Part shown: positions 1 through 5,737 of the stretch, piece by piece | Position numbering within the stretch: position 1 is the first letter of the stretch | How the letters are laid out: each line of letters begins with the position of its first letter | DNA from: an uncultured Caryophanales bacterium | Lineage (GTDB): Bacteria; Bacillota_I; Bacilli_A; RF39; UBA660 | Length of the DNA: 14,668 nt | Reading direction: 5' to 3' | Assembly: GCA_946414975.1 (NCBI GenBank) | Contig: CAMKQS010000037.1 | Location: 1 to 14,668 of the forward strand | Notes under the pieces: generated by a model | The model's database searches: none | What the model was told of the DNA's origin: nothing | The model's input: only the letters and a program-made list of their open reading frames with translations | Made by a program: the position numbers and the translations under genes

Positions 1-43
1 GTAATCATATATCTTAAAAAACAATATATGCCGTCAATTTATA

Positions 44-72
44 ATTTTAACAAAAATATTTCAATCTGTCAA
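44..72 (-). promoter_or_regulatory. Sigma-70-type promoter reading out of the window (probably rpoB)
   Basis: Minus-strand -35 TTGACA (67-72), a 17-nt spacer and -10 TAAAAT (44-49). The -35 hexamer contains the TGA stop codon of the methyltransferase gene. At least 36 nt of leader follow before the window ends, with no start codon and clear ribosome binding site in it. In Bacillus-like genomes rpoB follows this methyltransferase, so the promoter probably serves rpoB; that gene is not in the window and the link is inference. Confidence 0.75.
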
Positions 73-656
73 TGAATTTGACATTCAAAAACATAAAAAC
101 CTTTATTTTTCTTTATTGTAGTTACTTTGTAGCATTCTTCCAAATCTTTTTTTAAACTTTTAGCTCCCTGATCTTTATTAATTACTAAATATAACTTACC
201 ATTTTTCTTTAAATGTTCTTTTGCATCAAACAATATTTTATATAATATTTCTTTCCCTACTCTAATTGGTGGATTAGTTATTATAAAATCATATTTTTTT
301 AAAACATTAGAATATATATCAGATAAAAATATATTAACATCTACCATATTTATATGTGCATTTTTTATAGATAAATTAATAGCCCTTTCATTAACATCTA
401 CCATATCTACATTACATTCACAATTTTTCTTTATATATATTCCTATAGGTCCATAACCACATCCAAAATCTAGAATATCACCTTTTATTTCGCTTAAATT
501 TATGGATTCAAGTAAAGTTCTAGTCCCAAAATCTAAATACTTTTTCGAAAATACATTATTATCTGTATAAAAAGGATAAATATTATTATTAATTTCACAC
601 TTTATTAATTTTTCATCACTTTTACTTTCCGGATTTGAATCAAAATAATACGCCAT
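69..656 (-). CDS. RsmC/YbxB-type class I SAM-dependent methyltransferase
   Basis: 195 residues. A Rossmann-type SAM site is visible: motif I DFGCGYG at residues 63-69, an acidic residue D87 after strand 2 (VDVNERA), and the motif IV NPPIR at 128-132. NPP followed by R is typical of the RsmC/RsmD group that methylates the exocyclic amine of guanine in 16S rRNA. Position supports this: B. subtilis ybxB lies in the same place, between rplL and rpoB. The single-domain length fits YbxB rather than the two-domain E. coli RsmC. Start: ATG at 656-654 with GAGG a few bases upstream. The gene ends in TGA inside the -35 box of the next promoter. The methyltransferase class is clear; the exact rRNA target is inference. 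Confidence 0.9.
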   Translation of the reverse strand: MAYYFDSNPESKSDEKLIKCEINNNIYPFYTDNNVFSKKYLDFGTRTLLESINLSEIKGDILDFGCGYGPIGIYIKKNCECNVDMVDVNERAINLSIKNAHINMVDVNIFLSDIYSNVLKKYDFIITNPPIRVGKEILYKILFDAKEHLKKNGKLYLVINKDQGAKSLKKDLEECYKVTTIKKNKGFYVFECQIH

Positions 657-704
657 AATACCTCTATTTCTATAATATTTTAAAATTTTTTTATTAAACC
701 TTCA

Positions 705-1203
705 TTACAATAATTTTTCCAATATTTTATTTTTTGCACTTTCTTGATCTAATTCTTTTAAACTGCATAAATATTCATTTCTCACTTCAATAATTTTTTT
801 ATCATAAAAATCTGGTTCGTTATTTTTGTTTTCTATATAAATGATTTTTTTATTTTGTTTTAAAGTTTCAAAACTATCATATGATATTTTTATTTTTCTC
901 AAATTTTCTATATCAACAAGTAATATTTTGTTTGTGTTATTTTCTTTTCCAACATACATATATATTCCATAAGTGTGCTCTGTCTTTTTTGCTAATTTAT
1001 CAAATGCTTTTATTTTAAGCATAGTCTCATCAAACTCTTCATCTGTATGTTCACTTAAAAATACAGCAATATCTAAATATTCTTTTGTTAATGGTTCTTT
1101 TAGTAATTCGTATAATCTATCTTTTTTTTTCTAAATATTTTTTTCTTCTTTTTAAAAAATTAGTACATTTTTTTCTCCCTAATTTTATTTCATCATCATT
1201 CAT
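705..1203 (-). pseudogene. Frameshifted hypothetical gene, about 165 residues when joined at an A9 run
   Basis: The 105-codon frame starting at ATG 1022 has no convincing ribosome binding site, and its frame stays open and coding-like back to position 1130. A second frame starts at ATG 1203-1201 (alternative ATG 1215-1213), preceded by GGTGG, and encodes a basic N-terminus (MNDDEIKLGRKK...) before stopping at TAG 1119-1117, just after nine A's (1122-1130 on the sense strand). Removing one A joins the frames as ...YLEKK-DRLYELLKEPL..., giving about 165 residues: a lysine-rich helical N-terminus, an acidic stretch (SEHTDEEFDE) and a probable beta-rich middle. I do not recognise the family. It lies between the rplL terminator and the methyltransferase. 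It could be a homopolymer sequencing error, a decayed gene, or a gene expressed by transcript slippage on A9. If the full frame is not used, a 105-residue protein from 1022 remains possible. Confidence 0.65.
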
Positions 1204-1215
1204 AAAGTCCACCAT

Positions 1216-1254
1216 TATAAAAACACTTAAAGCCCATACTAAACGTATAGGCTT
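1216..1254 (-). terminator. Rho-independent terminator after rplL
   Basis: On the minus strand AAGCCTATAC, loop GTTTA, then GTATGGGCTT form a 10-bp stem with one U-G pair (plus coordinates 1230-1239 and 1245-1254), followed by a U-rich stretch including TTTTT. It lies 17 nt after the rplL stop and so ends the rplJ-rplL transcript. Confidence 0.75.
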
Positions 1255-1271
1255 AAATACTTAAAATAAAA

Positions 1272-1640
1272 TTATTTTAATTCAATAGTAGCACCAGCTT
1301 CTTCAAACTTAGCTTTTAATTCTTCAGCTTCATCTGATTTAGCTTTTTCTTTAATAACGCCACCGTTATCTGCGATAGCTTTAGCTTCTCCTAAACCTAA
1401 TCCAGTAACTTCTTTAATTAATTTAATAACGGCAATTTTGTTTGCTCCACAGCTAGCTAGAACAACATCTTGTTCAGATGGACCAGCAGCAGCAGTATCT
1501 GCAGCAGGTGCAGCAGCAACTGCAACAGCAGATGGATCTACACCAAATTCCTCCTTCATTAAATCAACTACTTCTTTAATTTCTAAAAGAGTCATTTCTT
1601 TTAGTGAATCAATAATTTCTTGTGCGCTTAATTTTGCCAT
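1272..1640 (-). CDS. rplL: 50S ribosomal protein L7/L12
   Basis: 122 residues, the usual length for bacterial L7/L12. The N-terminal dimerisation and L10-binding helices (about residues 1-35) are followed by an alanine-rich flexible hinge (AVAVAAAPAADTAAAGP, about 39-55). The globular C-terminal domain that contacts translation factors contains IKEVTGLGLGEAKAI. L7/L12 dimers bind the C-terminal helix of L10 to form the ribosomal stalk. Start ATG at 1640-1638 is preceded by AAAGGAGAG. The gene lies 22 nt after rplJ and is followed by a terminator, so rplJ-rplL form a two-gene transcript under the L10 leader. The stalk needs more L7/L12 than L10, which is usually met by stronger translation of rplL. 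Confidence 0.98.
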   Translation of the reverse strand: MAKLSAQEIIDSLKEMTLLEIKEVVDLMKEEFGVDPSAVAVAAAPAADTAAAGPSEQDVVLASCGANKIAVIKLIKEVTGLGLGEAKAIADNGGVIKEKAKSDEAEELKAKFEEAGATIELK

Positions 1641-1662
1641 AATATATCTCTCCTTTCAATTA

Positions 1663-2157
1663 TTATTTTTCTTCTAAATTTTTACTATGTAAATCTAAGC
1701 AAATTGCAAAATCTCTTGCAATACCCATAAGTCCAGATGCAAACATTGTAAGTAATCCTTCTCTTGATGGGATAGTAGCTAACTTGTTTAGCTCTTCAAT
1801 TTCAGTAACTTTACCATCAACAATACCAATCTTCATCTCTAGTGCTGGATGATTTTTAATAAAGTTACTTGCTGCTTTAATTGGTTCAATAATATCTTTA
1901 CCATATACAAATACTTTTGGACCATTTAATTCTTTCTCTAAATCAATATCTAGAGTTTTTAAACTACGAGCAACTAACGTATTTTTGTAAATCTTAAGTT
2001 CAGAATTAGATTCTCTTAACATTCTTCTAAGTTCCATAGTCTCTGCAACAGTTAAACCATGATTTTCAAGTAAAATGAAAGATGCAGAATTCTTAACATT
2101 TTCAGTAATTTCATCAATTACAGCTTGTTTCTTTTCAAGTATCTTTGGATTTGCCAT
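1663..2157 (-). CDS. rplJ: 50S ribosomal protein L10
   Basis: 164 residues from the start chosen here. The frame can be extended six codons upstream to 2175, but ATG at 2157-2155 (MANPKILEKKQ) has a near-perfect AAGGAGGTG a few bases upstream and gives the usual L10 N-terminus, so I take it as the start. The N-terminal rRNA-binding domain (ILLENHGLTVAETMELRRMLRE) and a hydrophobic C-terminal helix for L12 dimers are recognisable. L10, alone or with L12, normally represses its own mRNA by binding the leader; that leader is present directly upstream (2181-2280). rplL follows after 22 nt. Confidence 0.97.
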   Translation of the reverse strand: MANPKILEKKQAVIDEITENVKNSASFILLENHGLTVAETMELRRMLRESNSELKIYKNTLVARSLKTLDIDLEKELNGPKVFVYGKDIIEPIKAASNFIKNHPALEMKIGIVDGKVTEIEELNKLATIPSREGLLTMFASGLMGIARDFAICLDLHSKNLEEK

Positions 2158-2180
2158 ATTACACCTCCTTATCATGTGTA

Positions 2181-2280
2181 ATACCGTTAAAAAGTCCTAG
2201 CAGAATACCACTAGGACTTTAGAGTTCTTAAAAATTTAAGTGCCTCGGTAGGACTTATTTATGCCTACTGTCTACGGTAT
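2181..2280 (-). promoter_or_regulatory. Ribosomal protein L10 leader with an attenuator hairpin
   Basis: The 5' untranslated region of rplJ has a closing inverted repeat, minus-strand ATACCGT (2274-2280) with ACGGTAT (2181-2187). It encloses an upstream hairpin candidate AGTAGG/CCTACC (about 2248-2270) and a perfect 10-bp stem AAAGTCCTAG/CTAGGACTTT (2211-2220 and 2191-2200) followed by TT and a short A/T stretch. This layout matches the known L10 leader of Firmicutes (Rfam L10_leader), where L10(L12)4 binding represses the operon. The sense sequence AAGTCCTA occurs twice (2249-2256 and 2212-2219), so the 3' arm of the terminator-like stem can pair with either copy, as expected for an antiterminator/terminator switch. 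The family assignment is from gene position and structure, not from a covariance search. Confidence 0.85.
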
Positions 2281-2297
2281 TTCTCCAACTGCGTTAT

Positions 2298-2326
2298 ATT
2301 ATAACACAATACTTTTTAATTGTAAA
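2298..2326 (-). promoter_or_regulatory. Promoter of rplJ-rplL
   Basis: -35 TTTACA (2321-2326), 17-nt spacer, -10 TATAAT (2298-2303), beginning 2 nt after the rplA stop codon. Transcription would start near 2291, just ahead of the closing helix of the L10 leader. Confidence 0.85.
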
Positions 2327-2328
2327 TA

Positions 2329-3024
2329 TTAAACATCAAATTCTGTTTCATCAATTTTAATTCCAGGACCCATTGTTGATGAAATAGTTATACTTTTAAC
2401 ATATTTACCTTTAACAACACTAGGTTTAGTCTTAATAATTAAAGAAACAAATGCATTTAAATTCCCTAGTAGCTTATCAGCATCAAATGATACCTTACCA
2501 ATAGAAACAGCAACATTACCATAACTATCAGCACGATATTCTACACGACCTTTTTTAACATCTTCAACTGCCTTTTTAACATCCATTGTTACAGTACCAG
2601 TTTTAGGGTTAGGCATTAATCCTTTAGGTCCTAATACACGACCTATTTTACCTAAAGCAGGCATCATATCTGGAGTAGCAATTAAAGTATCAAAATCAAA
2701 CCAATTCTCATTAGCGATCTTATCAATCATATCAGCATCTCCAACATAATCAGCACCAGCATCCTTAGCTTCAGTTGCTTTAGCTCCTTTAGCAATTACT
2801 AATACTTTCTTAGTTTTACCAATACCATTAGGAAGAACAGTTGCTCCTCTTAATTGTTGATCTGATTTTTTAGTATCTAGATTTAAATTTAAAGATATTT
2901 CTACAGTTTCATCAAATTTAGCACTTGCTAATTCTTTAACTAATTTAACTGCTTCATCTCTAGTATACTTTTTATTTTTTTCTCTCTTACTAGTTGCATC
3001 TAAATATTTCTTAGATCTTTTCAT
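2329..3024 (-). CDS. rplA: 50S ribosomal protein L1
   Basis: 231 residues, standard L1 length. The L1 signature region is seen in [21 protein letters not shown] and the following KTGTVTMDV, with the C-terminal [11 protein letters not shown] expected for bacterial L1. L1 binds helices 76-78 of 23S rRNA at the E-site stalk and, in many bacteria, also binds a look-alike in the leader of its own rplK-rplA mRNA. A candidate for that look-alike lies upstream of rplK (3534-3577). Start ATG 3024-3022 has AGGAGG upstream; the gene lies 41 nt after rplK and shares its promoter. Confidence 0.98.
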   Translation of the reverse strand: MKRSKKYLDATSKREKNKKYTRDEAVKLVKELASAKFDETVEISLNLNLDTKKSDQQLRGATVLPNGIGKTKKVLVIAKGAKATEAKDAGADYVGDADMIDKIANENWFDFDTLIATPDMMPALGKIGRVLGPKGLMPNPKTGTVTMDVKKAVEDVKKGRVEYRADSYGNVAVSIGKVSFDADKLLGNLNAFVSLIIKTKPSVVKGKYVKSITISSTMGPGIKIDETEFDV

Positions 3025-3065
3025 ACAATCCTCCTTATAAGTTTTAATTATGCGGATAAATTATA

Positions 3066-3488
3066 TTAGTCTACTATTTCAACACCCATGTTTTGTGCAG
3101 TACCTGCAACAATTTTCATGGCTTCTTCTACAGTATAACAATTTAAATCTGGTAACTTAATTTCTGCAATTTCCTTAAGTTGAGCTTTTGTAAGTTTTCC
3201 AACAATCTCATCCTTACCTTTAGAAGACCCTTTCTTAATCTTAGCTGTCTTCTTAATTAAGAATGCAGTTGGTGGAGTCTTAATTACAAATGTAAAACTT
3301 CTATCATCCATTACAGTTATTTCAACTGGTAGGATATCACCCATCTTATCTCTAGTTGCATCATTATACTTAGTACAGAATTCCTGTAAATTAATTCCAG
3401 CTGGACCTAATACAGTACCTACTGGAGGAGCCGGTGTAGCTTTACCCGCAGGAATTTGTAATTTAATTTTCTTTACTATTTCTGCCAC
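3066..3488 (-). CDS. rplK: 50S ribosomal protein L11
   Basis: 140 residues from a GTG start at 3488-3486. The frame can be read three codons further upstream (GTG at 3497), but that codon lies inside the ribosome binding site GGAGGTG; starting at 3488 leaves good spacing and gives [17 protein letters not shown], matching the family N-terminus. The L11 N-terminal domain ([20 protein letters not shown], with the proline-rich thiostrepton-contact region) and the rRNA-binding C-terminal domain ([25 protein letters not shown]) are visible. It is part of the GTPase-associated centre. It is the first gene of an rplK-rplA transcript with its own promoter (3598-3626) and leader. Confidence 0.97.
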   Translation of the reverse strand: MAEIVKKIKLQIPAGKATPAPPVGTVLGPAGINLQEFCTKYNDATRDKMGDILPVEITVMDDRSFTFVIKTPPTAFLIKKTAKIKKGSSKGKDEIVGKLTKAQLKEIAEIKLPDLNCYTVEEAMKIVAGTAQNMGVEIVD

Positions 3489-3533
3489 AAAAAACACCTC
3501 CTATATTTATTTATTTATATATATTTAAAACTC

Positions 3534-3577
3534 TATCGTGGTAAAAATGCTCCGCATAAACAAAACTCCCACAGATA
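3534..3577 (-). promoter_or_regulatory. Candidate L1-binding leader (23S rRNA mimic) of rplK-rplA
   Basis: The mRNA leader contains TATC-T-GTGG (3577-3569) pairing with CCAC-GATA (3541-3534), 8 bp with one bulged U, followed inside by GAG and a small hairpin ATGC-GGA-GCAT (3557-3547). From memory, the order GUGGGAG ... GGAGC ... UACCAC repeats the L1-binding region of 23S rRNA (helices 76-78). L1 autoregulates the rplK-rplA mRNA through such mimicry in several bacteria. The motif sits about 60 nt before the rplK start in a roughly 100-nt leader. The pairing is seen; the L1-binding role is inferred. Confidence 0.7.
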
Positions 3578-3597
3578 AAATTTAAATAAACGAATTA

Positions 3598-3626
3598 ATA
3601 ATATCACAAAATTATTGTTTTGTAAA
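3598..3626 (-). promoter_or_regulatory. Promoter of rplK-rplA
   Basis: -35 TTTACA (3621-3626), 17-nt spacer, -10 TATTAT (3598-3603). It begins 3 nt after the TAG stop (3630-3632) of the broken small ORF upstream, and points into the putative L1 leader. Confidence 0.8.
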
Positions 3627-3629
3627 TAT

Positions 3630-3829
3630 CTATCCAATTATTTCTATTGTTTGAACATATTTTGCATTAACCATTGAGTTATCTTCAAATATTACAAAGT
3701 ATTCGCCACCAAAACCAGCACAAGTTTTAATAACACCTTCATAATATTTAGTTGTTAGCATAGCGTCATCAAATTGACGGACAAACGCAACACCAATTTT
3801 TACTTTTTACCTTTTAATTCATCTATCAT
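3630..3829 (-). pseudogene. Frameshifted small gene, 66 residues when joined; possibly Sm/SH3-like barrel
   Basis: ATG at 3829-3827 opens MIDELKGKK and stops at TAA 3802-3800. An overlapping frame, shifted by -1 (equivalent to one missing A in AAAAA at 3804-3808), continues VKIGVAFVRQF...YYEGVIKTC...EYFVIFEDNSMVNAKYVQTIEIIG to TAG 3630-3632. Joined, this is a 66-residue protein with alternating hydrophobic residues, a central Y-x-G-V-I and a terminal VIFED...V..I.II pattern, resembling small beta-barrel (Sm/LSM or SH3-like) proteins. That fold is only a guess from pattern. It starts 14 nt after the nusG stop, so it would be co-transcribed with secE-nusG. Its stop is 3 nt from the -35 box of the rplK promoter, the same spacing seen behind intact genes here, which argues that the downstream frame is a real gene end. 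No other long-gene candidate fills 3489-3843. Confidence 0.6.
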
Positions 3830-3843
3830 ATCTTACACCATTT

Positions 3844-4380
3844 CTAAACTTTCTCTATCTCATCAAATCCAACTTCAACCATAGTCTCTTGACCAAATAA
3901 GTCTAGAGCTACTTCTATCATTTGTTTTTGCATATCAATGTTTTTAACTTTACCAAACATATTAGCAAAAGCACCTGTTTTAACTTTAACTGAATCATCA
4001 ACTTTAAGTTCTGCTTCAATATCTATTCTACTCATATTCATAGAACCTAAAATTCTGTCTACTTCATCTTTAGTAAGTGGGAAAGGTTTAGCACCTTTAC
4101 CAGATGATCCGATAAATCCAGTTACTCCTGGTGTATTACGAACGACAAACCATGCTTCATCAGTCATAATCATTTCAACTAAGATATATCCTGGGAACAT
4201 TTTTACTTTTTTTTCTTTTTCAGTTCCATCTTTTAATGTTTCAACAACAGTTTCTTCTGGAACAACTACTCTAAAGATATAATCTTCCATTCCCATGCTG
4301 CTAGCACGCATTTCTAATTTTTCTTTTACCTTATTCTCATGCCCCGAATAAGTATTAACAACATACCATTCTTTTTCCAT
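3844..4380 (-). CDS. nusG: Transcription termination/antitermination factor NusG
   Basis: 178 residues, normal for NusG. The NGN domain (EKEWYVVNTYSGHENKVKEKLE; then MFPGYILVEM and VRNTPGVTGFIG) occupies about residues 1-110, and the KOW domain (DDSVKVKTGAFANMFGKVKNID) about 125-178. NusG binds the RNA polymerase clamp and links it to ribosomes or Rho. Start ATG at 4380-4378 overlaps the TAA of secE by one base (TAATG), implying translational coupling. secE-nusG is the usual bacterial pair, transcribed here from the promoter at 4604-4632. Confidence 0.98.
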   Translation of the reverse strand: MEKEWYVVNTYSGHENKVKEKLEMRASSMGMEDYIFRVVVPEETVVETLKDGTEKEKKVKMFPGYILVEMIMTDEAWFVVRNTPGVTGFIGSSGKGAKPFPLTKDEVDRILGSMNMSRIDIEAELKVDDSVKVKTGAFANMFGKVKNIDMQKQMIEVALDLFGQETMVEVGFDEIEKV

Positions 4381-4553
4381 TATAACACCTTTGTAAGTCC
4401 TAATAATGTATCAATTAGGGTAAAAAATGCCATAAAGAACACTAGTGATAATATAGTTGCAGCAGAATATACTATCATGTCTTTCTTCTTAGGCCATCTT
4501 ACTCTTTTTAATTCTTTTTTTACATCTACAAAAAAGCGAGCTATTTTTTTCAT
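4380..4553 (-). CDS. secE: Preprotein translocase subunit SecE
   Basis: 57 residues, the typical short single-span SecE of Firmicutes. The N-terminus MKKIARFFVDVKKELKRVRW carries the conserved amphipathic helix and VKKELKRVRWP motif, and is followed by one transmembrane segment (about residues 28-52, MIVYSAATILSLVFFMAFFT). SecE clamps SecY in the SecYEG protein-export channel. Start ATG 4553-4551 has GGAGG upstream at good distance; the stop overlaps the nusG start. The rpmG gene that often precedes secE in Firmicutes is absent. Confidence 0.96.
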   Translation of the reverse strand: MKKIARFFVDVKKELKRVRWPKKKDMIVYSAATILSLVFFMAFFTLIDTLLGLTKVL

Positions 4554-4590
4554 AAAACCTCCAAAATTTATTTAAAATAAAAACACTTCC

Positions 4591-4615
4591 GTGTGCTAAT
4601 AAAATATTAACACAC
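4591..4615. repeat. 25-bp interrupted palindrome covering the secE-nusG -10 box
   Basis: GTGTG-C-TAATA-AAA-TATTA-A-CACAC on the plus strand: two 11-nt arms with a single mismatched position (4596/4610) around a 3-nt centre. It contains the -10 hexamer (4604-4609), so only part would be transcribed. The symmetry suggests a repressor operator, but no regulator is known; chance symmetry in AT-rich DNA cannot be excluded for the inner part. Confidence 0.5.
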
Positions 4616-4632
4616 AAAACCTTATTTGTCAA
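4604..4632 (-). promoter_or_regulatory. Promoter of secE-nusG
   Basis: Consensus -35 TTGACA (4627-4632), 17-nt spacer, -10 TAATAT (4604-4609). The -35 directly abuts the TAA stop (4633-4635) of the upstream gene. One of the strongest promoters in the window. Confidence 0.85.
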
Positions 4633-5508
4633 TTACTTTTTCTTTTGATATATAACTGCTCTATCACGCCTACCGTTTTTATTTTCTATATTTTTGAGAT
4701 AATAATTATCAACAATTTTTTTATTCTCAATTTTTTCTAATTTATTATCATTTTCTATATCGTGCAGATAAGTAATTAATATCTTACCGTTAACACTCAG
4801 CAAACCTATATATCTATTAAGAGCTTTTTTAAATTTTTTTAATCTAAATAATTTATTATTATAATCATATATATTAGATAATAAAATATTATCATACTTC
4901 TTATCTATTTCATAATCTTTTATATTAAATATATTTTTATTAATAAATTTAATATTGGCATAATCTAACATATACTTTAATTTATTATATTCAGTATCGT
5001 TTTTTAAATAACAATTAAATTCTTTTATCTCGTTATAGGAATTATAGCTTTGAAATAATGTATAACCAATCATATAATCAATAAAATTATCATATAAACT
5101 ATCCCAAAAATATTTTGATTCTTTATTAATATCACCAAGTTTATTTCTTATTTCTTTATATATTTTTTTTCTAAAAAAATTATTTTTTAAATCCTTCGTT
5201 CCGCATATTAAGAAACTTTCAAATTCTTCCTTAGTAAATGTTTTTATAACTGCTATCTTTAGATTTAAATAATGTAGTGAAAAAGGATTTATATCTGCAA
5301 ACGTGATATCAAGACATCCTCTATTTATTGCATTTAAAACTTGATCACCTGAAGATCCTACTGTAAATAAGTTACTATCTTTTAAATTAAAATCATTCAT
5401 ATAACTATCTTGATTCTCAGTTGTAAAATCATATATATTATCAAATCTTCTCAAACTTGAATAATTAATAATTCTTTTAGCTTTTTTTATTTGTTTTTCT
5501 ATATCCAT
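4633..5508 (-). CDS. DUF3419 (BtaA-like) SAM-dependent transferase homologue
   Basis: 291 residues. The N-terminal half holds a SAM-type nucleotide site FTVGSSGDQVLNAI (about residues 48-61), then DITFADINPF with an acidic end-of-strand residue and NLKIAVI. This arrangement recalls DUF3419, the family of the diacylglycerol 3-amino-3-carboxypropyl transferase BtaA used in betaine-lipid synthesis. A later NILLSNIYDY and LLSVNGKILITYLHD continue the Rossmann-like sheet. It is shorter than typical BtaA and no BtaB-type methyltransferase is nearby, so betaine-lipid synthesis should not be assumed; a diverged Firmicutes subgroup of unknown substrate is more likely. It has its own promoter (5526-5554) and its stop abuts the secE promoter. 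Fold confidence is moderate; the substrate is unknown. Confidence 0.65.
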   Translation of the reverse strand: MDIEKQIKKAKRIINYSSLRRFDNIYDFTTENQDSYMNDFNLKDSNLFTVGSSGDQVLNAINRGCLDITFADINPFSLHYLNLKIAVIKTFTKEEFESFLICGTKDLKNNFFRKKIYKEIRNKLGDINKESKYFWDSLYDNFIDYMIGYTLFQSYNSYNEIKEFNCYLKNDTEYNKLKYMLDYANIKFINKNIFNIKDYEIDKKYDNILLSNIYDYNNKLFRLKKFKKALNRYIGLLSVNGKILITYLHDIENDNKLEKIENKKIVDNYYLKNIENKNGRRDRAVIYQKKK

Positions 5509-5525
5509 AATATCTCACGAGAGTT

Positions 5526-5554
5526 ATAATAACAAATTTTTTTATTTTTTACAA
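5526..5554 (-). promoter_or_regulatory. Promoter of the DUF3419-like gene
   Basis: -35 TTGTAA (5549-5554), 17-nt spacer, -10 TATTAT (5526-5531). The -35 follows directly on the T-tract of the preceding terminator. A weak GTGAGAT ribosome binding site precedes ATG 5508. Confidence 0.6.
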
Positions 5555-5555
5555 G

Positions 5556-5575
5556 AAAAAAAGAAGCAAAGCTTC
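5556..5575 (-). terminator. Terminator after the small membrane protein
   Basis: Minus-strand GAAGC-TTT-GCTTC stem followed by seven T's (5556-5562). The stem begins inside the TGA stop codon of the small gene. It closes the dehydrogenase/small-protein transcript. Confidence 0.75.
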
Positions 5576-5729
5576 AATTTTCAGTATATTCATAATTTTC
5601 TTCTACAGACACACTATCAGCAGCAACTTCATTTTGATTGATAAAAGTTACAAAAACTGAATATAATCCTATAAATGCAACGAAAACTATGCTACACATT
5701 AAACTCATTTTTAAATCTTTTTTACTCAT
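5574..5729 (-). CDS. 51-residue single-span membrane or secreted protein, unknown
   Basis: The product is MSKKDLKMSLMCSIVFVAFI, then GLYSVFVTFINQNE and an acidic tail VAADSVSVEENYEYTEN. A positively charged start, one hydrophobic segment (about residues 9-30) and an acidic exported tail predict an N-in/C-out membrane anchor or a signal peptide (possible cleavage near VAA-D). Start ATG 5729-5727 has AAGGTG upstream, 8 nt after the stop of the dehydrogenase gene, so the two are co-transcribed and this gene is last before the terminator. I do not recognise a family. The ribosome binding site, the tight spacing and the terminator overlapping its stop codon make it a convincing gene despite its size. 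Confidence 0.75.
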   Translation of the reverse strand: MSKKDLKMSLMCSIVFVAFIGLYSVFVTFINQNEVAADSVSVEENYEYTEN

Positions 5730-5737
5730 AACACACC

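Noticed and set aside
1438..1677. Plus-strand ORF rich in alanine and serine opposite rplL
   Set aside because: It is the mirror of the alanine-rich hinge codons of rplL, with no ribosome binding site of its own and no family resemblance.
3800..3810. Programmed -1 ribosomal frameshift of the dnaX type in the small gene after nusG
   Set aside because: The site reads T-AAA-AAG instead of A-AAA-AAG, so slippage in the P site would mispair, and I see no clear stimulatory hairpin or upstream Shine-Dalgarno. A missing base or a decayed gene is simpler.
3938..4575. Plus-strand ORFs opposite nusG and secE
   Set aside because: Both lie fully across well-identified minus-strand genes and have no ribosome binding site or recognisable domain.
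4633..5508. Assigning betaine-lipid synthesis (btaA) to the DUF3419-like gene
   Set aside because: The protein is short for BtaA, diverged outside the SAM motif, and has no BtaB-like partner. Only the family-level call is supportable.
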